This document shows positions 59,195 to 64,000 of a stretch of 64,000 nucleotides of DNA, one piece after another. The notes beneath the pieces were generated by a model. The model was not told the origin of the DNA. It worked only from the letters and a program-made list of their open reading frames with translations, and did no database searches. Position 1 is the first letter of the stretch. Each line of letters starts with the position of its first letter. The position numbers were made by a program, and so were the translations under genes. This DNA comes from Longispora sp047121295 (GTDB taxonomy: Bacteria > Actinomycetota > Actinomycetes > Mycobacteriales > Micromonosporaceae), in NCBI RefSeq assembly GCF_047121295.1, contig NZ_CP139447.1, forward strand, positions 4,774,001 to 4,838,000. Reading direction: 5' to 3'.

Positions 59195-59905
59195 ATGAGT
59201 ACGCTCCTGGTCGCCACCGGCGGCTTCGCCGGCGGCATAGCCGGCGCGCTGGCGGGCCCGCTCGTGCGCCGCTGGTCCGCTGCGGAGCCGAGCGGGCAAC
59301 AGCGCCACCGCTTCTCACGGTCCGTTGGGTCGCGGGGTCGGGGCGGGCCTCGTCGGGCGTGCGGATCAGTTCGCGCGATGTGGTTGCACCCGGCCCTGGG
59401 TGCTGCGGGCTGCGCGCTGCTGGCGCTTCGCCTTCCGGCCCACAGCCGGCCGCAGATGCTGGTGCTGGCTTCGTGGCTGGCACTGGCGTGTGCGGGGCTG
59501 ATCTTGTCGGCGATGGACATCGCCACGCACCGCCTGCCCACCTCAGCCATCACCGCAACCGGTGCCACCGTGGGAGCGCTGGTGGCAGGTGCGGCGGTCG
59601 CGGACGGCAGCGGCCGGCTCGCCCTCGCCGCACTGGCCGGGAGCGGATTCTGCGGCAGTGTGTACCTGGCGATCGCCCTGGTGAGCGGGGCCCGCATGGG
59701 GCTGGGAGACGTGCGCCTGGCAGCCGTGCTCGGCCTCGGGCTGGGCACGGCCGGCCCCGGCCCGGTGATCATCGGCACGCTGGCCCCGTTCGTCCTGGCG
59801 ATGCCAACGGCATTGGCACTGCTGGCTCGAGGACACAACGGCAGTTCGGAGCTGCCATTCGGTCCCTTCGTGGTGGCTGGGGCAGTCCTAGCAGTGTCCC
59901 TCTGA
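59195..59905 (+). CDS. Type IV prepilin peptidase (A24 family), 236 aa
   Basis: This integral membrane aspartyl protease has the two catalytic aspartates in LILSAMDIATHRLPT and ARMGLGDVRLAAVLG (GxGD), with six or so membrane segments ending PFGPFVVAGAVLAVSL. The N-terminal Cys-rich methylase domain is absent, as in many actinobacterial forms. Residues 30-62 are basic and look like an unstructured loop. It cleaves prepilin-like signal sequences. No pilin genes are seen in the window. A C-terminal fragment of a similar gene lies at 41 kb. Confidence 0.8.
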   Translation: MSTLLVATGGFAGGIAGALAGPLVRRWSAAEPSGQQRHRFSRSVGSRGRGGPRRACGSVRAMWLHPALGAAGCALLALRLPAHSRPQMLVLASWLALACAGLILSAMDIATHRLPTSAITATGATVGALVAGAAVADGSGRLALAALAGSGFCGSVYLAIALVSGARMGLGDVRLAAVLGLGLGTAGPGPVIIGTLAPFVLAMPTALALLARGHNGSSELPFGPFVVAGAVLAVSL

Positions 59906-59963
59906 GCTGTCGCACAAGGCCAACCCGACCGCAGTGTCATACCCGAGAAAGGGGGTCACCGTG

Positions 59964-60278
59964 ATGGCCAAACAGGATGACGCGGACCCGGTGAAGGCAG
60001 CCAAGGCCGCGGCAGCCGCCAACGTCGCGCTCGTCGAGGCTGCCAGTCGACACCAGGCCCGCGTACGCGACCTCACCGCCCAGCTTGCCGCCGCTAAGAT
60101 CGACTACGCCGAGCTGCACAAAGCGGTGACCGCCGCGTGGGGCAAGACCGTGACCGAGGAGTTCGGCCTGCTGGCCCCCGAGCAACTAAGGACCAAGAGC
60201 CCCGGAGCTCGCGTCTCAGCCCGTTCCAGGAGCGCCGGGCATCGCGAGCCGTCAGAAGCCGGGACCAACCCAGCCTGA
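59964..60278 (+). CDS. Small Ala-rich helical protein, 104 aa
   Basis: AAAGGGGGTCACC lies before GTG-ATG, so either may be the start. Residues 8-75 are a continuous charged helix (KAAKAAAAANVALVEAASRH, VRDLTAQLAAAKIDYAELHK) and the tail is basic. It could be a coiled-coil or nucleoid-type protein. No family is recognised. It is 58 bases downstream of the prepilin peptidase. Confidence 0.6.
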   Translation: MAKQDDADPVKAAKAAAAANVALVEAASRHQARVRDLTAQLAAAKIDYAELHKAVTAAWGKTVTEEFGLLAPEQLRTKSPGARVSARSRSAGHREPSEAGTNPA

Positions 60279-60314
60279 TGGACTCCGTCCTGGCGTGCCC
60301 ACGCGAGGGGCAGC

Positions 60315-60653
60315 TCAGAGTTTGTAGTGGTAGTCCTCGTGCCTGTTCTGCCCGTTGTCGTTGTCGATGGCCCGGGTCGTGTTGTCGAGCAACCCTTGGG
60401 TGATGTCACGCAGCAGGGCGATCATCGCGGTCTGGCGTTCGCTTACCGTCGACGATTCCTGACCGGGGACCGGTGCCAGCAGGGCGTTGGCATGCTCGAG
60501 GAGCGCCTGGCGGGCTCGGTGCTGTGCGGCGAGTTGCCGTCGGGGCAACGCGGCCAGGAGTGCTGCGTCGGGCTCTCCGACGCCGTCGAGAATATTCCTG
60601 GCGAGGCCGGAGCCGTTCGCGTCAGGGCCGTCTGTCGGGTGGCTCATGCTCAT
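60315..60653 (-). CDS. Hypothetical protein, 112 aa
   Basis: ATG with GGAGTCGCC upstream. The protein is helical and charged (DAALLAALPRRQLAAQHRAR, RQTAMIALLRDITQGLLDNT) and ends NRHEDYHYKL. There is no membrane segment. It is convergent with the small helical gene. The family is not recognised. Confidence 0.55.
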   Translation of the reverse strand: MSMSHPTDGPDANGSGLARNILDGVGEPDAALLAALPRRQLAAQHRARQALLEHANALLAPVPGQESSTVSERQTAMIALLRDITQGLLDNTTRAIDNDNGQNRHEDYHYKL

Positions 60654-60823
60654 GGCGACTCCAGCGAGCGAGAGGAGTGAACGCCATTCTTGCGCGCCAG
60701 AACCGGCGAACAGGTGATTCGTCGGGTTCTTGGCATAGTGGCGCACCTCGGAAAGGAGCGGCGCGGTGGAGAGCCGCAGGGCCTCCACCGCGCCGTGATG
60801 TGACGTGGACCGTAGGTTGCCGG

Positions 60824-61381
60824 CTACCGCATCTCGGCGGTGGGACGGTCCCCGAGGATGCTGGTGCTTTCGGCGTCGGGGCCGAGGCGTCGGCGGGTGA
60901 TGACCAGCAGCACCCCGGCGATGATGGCGATCAGGGCGGTGGCGATCGCCAGCATCCGCCCGGCGAGCAGCGGAGCGTTCCAGTTGATCGTGACGGCCAG
61001 GTCACACCGTGCGGGATCCACGGTGCAGGGCTGGGCCTCGGCCTGCAGGAAGTAGAGCCCCTTTTCCATGCACAGTTCCGAGCCGCAGTTGCGGCTCGAC
61101 CAGCCCTGCTCGCGGGCGAGGCCGGCCACGGCGGTCACCGCGGAGGGGTCACCGCGATCGCTGTAACGCACCACGATGCCGGCGTGGCGCTGCCCAGCGG
61201 GTTCGGCGGCCTGAACGGCGGGCTTGCCCCACGCCAGGGGCACGTCGAGCTGCGCGAGTTCGACGACAGCCTGGTCGTGCAACTCCTGCCGGTCGGCCCG
61301 GGCGAGGAGGGCCGACACCCCGACGCTGATGAGCAGCAGCAGGACGGCGACGGCGGTGATGGTCTTGGCGGTGCGTGTCAT
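60824..61381 (-). CDS. Membrane protein homologous to the 56.6-kb lipoprotein, 185 aa
   Basis: An N-terminal membrane helix (TITAVAVLLLLISVGVSALL), an extracellular domain and a second helix (GRMLAIATALIAIIAGVLLV) with a cytoplasmic tail. The outer domain (AVVELAQLDVPLAWGKPAVQ, LAREQGWSSRNCGSELCMEK, AQPCTVDPARCDLAVTINW) aligns with the lipoprotein at 56.6 kb, including four conserved cysteines. Function unknown; the duplicated domain suggests a shared extracellular ligand. Confidence 0.7.
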   Translation of the reverse strand: MTRTAKTITAVAVLLLLISVGVSALLARADRQELHDQAVVELAQLDVPLAWGKPAVQAAEPAGQRHAGIVVRYSDRGDPSAVTAVAGLAREQGWSSRNCGSELCMEKGLYFLQAEAQPCTVDPARCDLAVTINWNAPLLAGRMLAIATALIAIIAGVLLVITRRRLGPDAESTSILGDRPTAEMR

Positions 61382-61449
61382 GGCGTTCTCCCGAGAAGGG
61401 TGGCGGGCCCGGCCGCGAATGCGAACGGGGGTCTTGGGGGCGACGATGC

Positions 61450-62172
61450 TCAGGTGCAGGGCACTGGATGGTGCGTGCGGCCGGCGTCGGAACTGCGGGT
61501 TCGACTGGGTCGGTCGAGTTGCCCGACCGTCGTCGGGGGGCTGACGGCGACTCCGCTGGTGGCGTCCTTGGCCTGGTAGAGAGCCGTGTCCGCGCGGGCG
61601 AGAGCCGCGCCCAGGGTGCAGGGCTCGGTGATGGTGGCGATGCCGACGGAGCCGGTCACCGACACGACGCCGCGGGTGGTGCGGATCGGTACGGCTAACG
61701 ACTCGCGTAGCCGCTGGCCGAGAGGCCGCGGCCAGGTATCGGGTTCGACAGCGTCCGGATATGGGCCGGAGACGAGCAAGACGAACTCATCACCTCCCAA
61801 ACGGGCCACCGGATGTCCTGCCGCGAATGTGCGCAGGCGTTCGGCGACGGCGATGAGCACCTCGTCGCCGGCCACGTGACCAAGCCCGTCGTTGATCTGT
61901 TTGAACCCGTCGAGGTCCAGCAGGAGCAGGGCCGAGTCGCCGGGGGGATGTTGCAGGTGGTGGGCGACGGCGGCGGTGAAGCCGCGCCGATTGGGCAGCC
62001 CGGTGAGGTCGTCGTGGTGGGCGGCGTGAGCCGCCTCGGCGGCGTCATGGCGCAGCCGGTCGAGGGACTCCGCAGCCCGCTGGAGCCGGGCCTGCGCGCG
62101 GGCCCAGCCGAGACCGGTCCCGAACACGGCGGTGATGCTGCCGGCGACGGTGAGCGCCGCGAGGGTGTCCAT
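61450..62172 (-). CDS. GGDEF diguanylate cyclase, 240 aa
   Basis: One N-terminal membrane helix (residues 1-22) and a short coiled linker precede a complete GGDEF domain: HHDDLTGLPNRRGFTAAVAH, LLLLDLDGFKQINDGLGHVA, and GGDEF at 126-130 in VARLGGDEFVLLVSG. The I-site RxxD five residues before GGDEF is absent (AAGH), so product inhibition is unlikely. It should make c-di-GMP, which in actinomycetes controls development. A long upstream frame overlaps the permease gene and is rejected. Confidence 0.85.
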   Translation of the reverse strand: MDTLAALTVAGSITAVFGTGLGWARAQARLQRAAESLDRLRHDAAEAAHAAHHDDLTGLPNRRGFTAAVAHHLQHPPGDSALLLLDLDGFKQINDGLGHVAGDEVLIAVAERLRTFAAGHPVARLGGDEFVLLVSGPYPDAVEPDTWPRPLGQRLRESLAVPIRTTRGVVSVTGSVGIATITEPCTLGAALARADTALYQAKDATSGVAVSPPTTVGQLDRPSRTRSSDAGRTHHPVPCT

Positions 62173-62174
62173 GG

Positions 62175-63170
62175 TCAGCTCCCGCCTGTGGGTCGGGGTC
62201 GGGAGGCGGTCCCGAGGAACGTGGTGAGGGCGATGCCGGTGAGGACGGCGGCTGCGGTCTGGGCGGTGGCGACCGGTGCCCACTGTGACCAGGACGGGTC
62301 GGCGATCGCGATCATCGTCGGCACGGTCACCGATACCCCGGCTGGCGCCGAGGCCGCCCAGCCGATCGCGGCGGGTCGGTGCAGGAGCCGGTGGTAGAGC
62401 AGAGCGGCCGTGCCTCCGGTGACCAAACCGGAGGTCACGGCCACCACGATCCCCGCCGGTGCCTCTCGGGCAAGGGCGTCCAGGGGGATTGCCCACCCCA
62501 TCGCCACGCTCATGACGATCAGCAACGGGGTAGTCAGACAGGCCAACACGGCTTTGCATGCCGGCAGGATCACTCCGGCGAGCAGCCCGCCGCTGAGCAG
62601 AAGTACCGCTGCCAGCGCCAACGCCCAAGGCAGCCCAGTGGACTGCCGCTTCCACACGGCCAGGACCAGCAGCGGCACGAGCGGGCCACTCGACACCACC
62701 GCCGCCACGCACCCGGCGGCCACATCAGCCGAGTCGCCGATCCCGCGGACGACTCCGACCCACAGATTGTTCGACACAGATAGGCCGCTGCAAGCCACCG
62801 TCAGCAACGGCACGCCCAGCGCGCCTCGCGCCCCAAAGATGACCCCATACCCGAGCACCAGCAAGGCGGGCAGCGCTGTGGCCGCTGTGAGGATCGTGAC
62901 GGTTCGGCCGGCCAAGGCCGGCAACTGCTTGACGGGAACCTGCGCGCCGATCACGAACAGCAATACCCCGATGCACGGGAGCGGGGTCTGAGCCAGGAGA
63001 CCGGTGACGGGCGCGACCTCCTGGCGGTCACCGATCGTCGTCCCGAGTTCCGCACCGAGCAGCATCGGCAGAAGCACCGGCAGACCCGGCAACGCCAGGA
63101 ACCAGCGGGTGAACCTACCGATCAGCTGGCCGTTTGCCTGCTGCTTCGTCGGGGCGGGAGGGGCGATCAT
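62175..63170 (-). CDS. KdgT-type 2-keto-3-deoxygluconate permease family, 331 aa
   Basis: Ten membrane segments with IGVLLFVIGAQVPVKQLPAL and the family region LLTVACSGLSVSNNLWVGVV. This family couples sugar-acid uptake to protons, but distant members have other substrates. The gene ends two bases before the diguanylate cyclase start. Its promoter region contains the partial duplicate of the HxlR operator. Confidence 0.75.
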   Translation of the reverse strand: MIAPPAPTKQQANGQLIGRFTRWFLALPGLPVLLPMLLGAELGTTIGDRQEVAPVTGLLAQTPLPCIGVLLFVIGAQVPVKQLPALAGRTVTILTAATALPALLVLGYGVIFGARGALGVPLLTVACSGLSVSNNLWVGVVRGIGDSADVAAGCVAAVVSSGPLVPLLVLAVWKRQSTGLPWALALAAVLLLSGGLLAGVILPACKAVLACLTTPLLIVMSVAMGWAIPLDALAREAPAGIVVAVTSGLVTGGTAALLYHRLLHRPAAIGWAASAPAGVSVTVPTMIAIADPSWSQWAPVATAQTAAAVLTGIALTTFLGTASRPRPTGGS

Positions 63171-63201
63171 GGCCACAGAGTGCGCCGCCACGAAGGCGCG
63201 C

Positions 63202-63254
63202 ACCAGCAAGCGGCACTACGTCAACTCACGCTTTGAACACTGCGAGTGTTCAAA
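63202..63254. promoter_or_regulatory. Partial duplicate of the HxlR operator, with inverted repeat
   Basis: ACCAGCAAG, ACTACGTC-N-ACTC and TTTGAACACTGC occur in the same order and nearly the same spacing as at 58.7 kb. Here TTTGAACACT (63232-63241) and AGTGTTCAAA (63245-63254) form a perfect 10-bp inverted repeat that also overlaps the stop of the upstream regulator gene and could end its transcript. Confidence 0.6.
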
Positions 63255-64000
63255 CTCCCAGTTTCTGTTTCCGCTTCTTCGCCATGGGCGGGATCAGTTG
63301 CACGAGCCGGGCCTCCGACGCCCCGGGCGCGTTCAGCGCGGTCCAGTTCACCTGCACCGGAGACCCATTCCTCAACAGTCGAAGCGGTCGCATCGCGATG
63401 TCGGCACCAGGCTCGATCCGTTCCACAGCCGCGTTCTCCCACAGCTCACGGGCCGGGGCGCACTTGGCGAGCTCCCGGACTAGGGCCTGAACCCGCTCGT
63501 CCTTGGGGATGATCGCAATAGTCATCTTCACGTACGCCACTGCGGCCGGCAACCATGTGGTCTTCCAGTCCAGCAGCGTCTCGCGGGCCGATTGGTCGCG
63601 GATCACCCAGGCCACGAAGTTATCCGAACCGGCAGTCTCAGGCAGCCAATCGGCCAGGTACCGGTTGCGCATCTGGATCACCCCAGCAGGGTCGGTGATC
63701 CACGCCGGCCACGGCATGACTTCCACCATCGCCAGCAGGCTCTCGCCCAAAGCCTCGGTCACGGGATGGCGGCCCGGGGCGGATCTTCCTCTCCCCAGCC
63801 AGAAGAGCAGGTACCGCTCCGAGTCCGTCATCTGCAAGCCGCGGGCGACACCCTCCAACATCTCCTCGGAGTAGTCCGCCGCGCGCCCCGACTCCAGCCG
63901 CCGGTACCACTGCAGACTGCACCCCACCAGGTGCGCGGCGGTCTCCTGCGACATCACGCCGTTGTCCGACGGCATCCGGTAGCGACACTGACGCACGAGC
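63250..64000 (-). CDS. XRE-family regulator, MmyB-like, 5' end outside the window
   Basis: The helix-turn-helix (PSDNGVMSQETAAHLVGCSL, QWYRRLESGRAADY) is followed by an MmyB-like ligand-binding domain (MPWPAWITDPAGVIQMRNRY, ALVRELAKCAPARELWENAA). The frame is open to the window edge, and the first helix (QCRYRMPSDN) lies close to it, so the true start is beyond position 64000. Family members bind a fatty-acid-like ligand (known for MmyB-type domains). Confidence 0.8.
   Translation of the reverse strand, partial: LVRQCRYRMPSDNGVMSQETAAHLVGCSLQWYRRLESGRAADYSEEMLEGVARGLQMTDSERYLLFWLGRGRSAPGRHPVTEALGESLLAMVEVMPWPAWITDPAGVIQMRNRYLADWLPETAGSDNFVAWVIRDQSARETLLDWKTTWLPAAVAYVKMTIAIIPKDERVQALVRELAKCAPARELWENAAVERIEPGADIAMRPLRLLRNGSPVQVNWTALNAPGASEARLVQLIPPMAKKRKQKLGV

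Noticed and set aside
1..64000. tRNA, rRNA or other standard RNA genes
   Set aside because: I scanned by eye for T-loop motifs and acceptor stems and saw none that fold; a tRNAscan run would be decisive.

Overview
The window is high-GC DNA with GTG starts, overlapping operons and many XRE/DUF5753/DUF397 regulators, typical of an actinomycete. A DUF6244-type protein, F420-type domains and the I-E CRISPR repeats fit Micromonosporaceae or a related family, but this is an inference. Most of the window is accessory genome: regulators, a small biosynthetic operon, toxin/immunity genes, gene remnants, an IS element, an AT-richer island and a complete type I-E CRISPR-Cas locus.

Region 1 (0-9.5 kb) has a minus-strand group (unknown proteins, GNAT, APC permease, GPP34 protein) facing plus-strand regulators (XRE-TPR/GNAT, XRE-DUF5753/DUF397), an MFS exporter and a short XRE protein. 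Region 2 (9.6-20.7 kb) holds a short-type leucyl-tRNA synthetase that converges, across a strong terminator, on a seven-gene overlapping operon. That operon encodes a UDP-galactopyranose-mutase homologue, a GT2-like protein, a DegT aminotransferase, an unknown protein, a dehydrogenase fused to an F420-type domain, a GT4 and a HAD phosphatase. Two identical GTGGAC-N9-GTCCAC palindromes lie between it and a divergent DUF5753 regulator. I infer a secondary-metabolite or glycan pathway with leuS as a possible resistance paralogue.

Region 3 (20.8-32.7 kb) contains a free-standing class II ribonucleotide reductase C-terminal domain, CYTH and FxLD-methyltransferase remnants, a K+/H+-type antiporter and a STAS protein preceded by almost identical leader elements, and degenerate integrases. 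It also holds a toxin locus in which a DUF6244 gene ends on a canonical -1 slippery heptamer followed by a stem-loop and opens into a WHH-nuclease toxin frame, followed by SMI1/KNR4 immunity genes. A dead IS5-type element closes the region.

Region 4 (32.7-40.7 kb) has visibly lower GC. It encodes a PfkB kinase, a SAM methyltransferase, a kinase-like protein, NDP kinase, a UMP-kinase-like protein and Maf. Together these could take a nucleoside to its triphosphate and police the product. Next to them is a Trypco1-like protein with a trypsin/DUF4062-like/nSTAND1 protein, a known class of NTP-dependent conflict system. A strip of gene fragments (41-42.7 kb) follows.

Region 5 (43.0-55.9 kb) is a full I-E CRISPR-Cas locus: cas3, cas8e, cse2, cas7e, cas5e, cas6e, cas1 and cas2 on the minus strand, flanked by two divergent arrays (12 and 45 repeats). 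The arrays share a leader box but differ in the repeat-loop tetranucleotide. Region 6 (56-64 kb) holds a histidine-decarboxylase-like enzyme, an HxlR regulator with a large palindromic operator that is partly duplicated upstream of a KdgT-type permease, a prepilin peptidase, a diguanylate cyclase and two paralogous envelope proteins.
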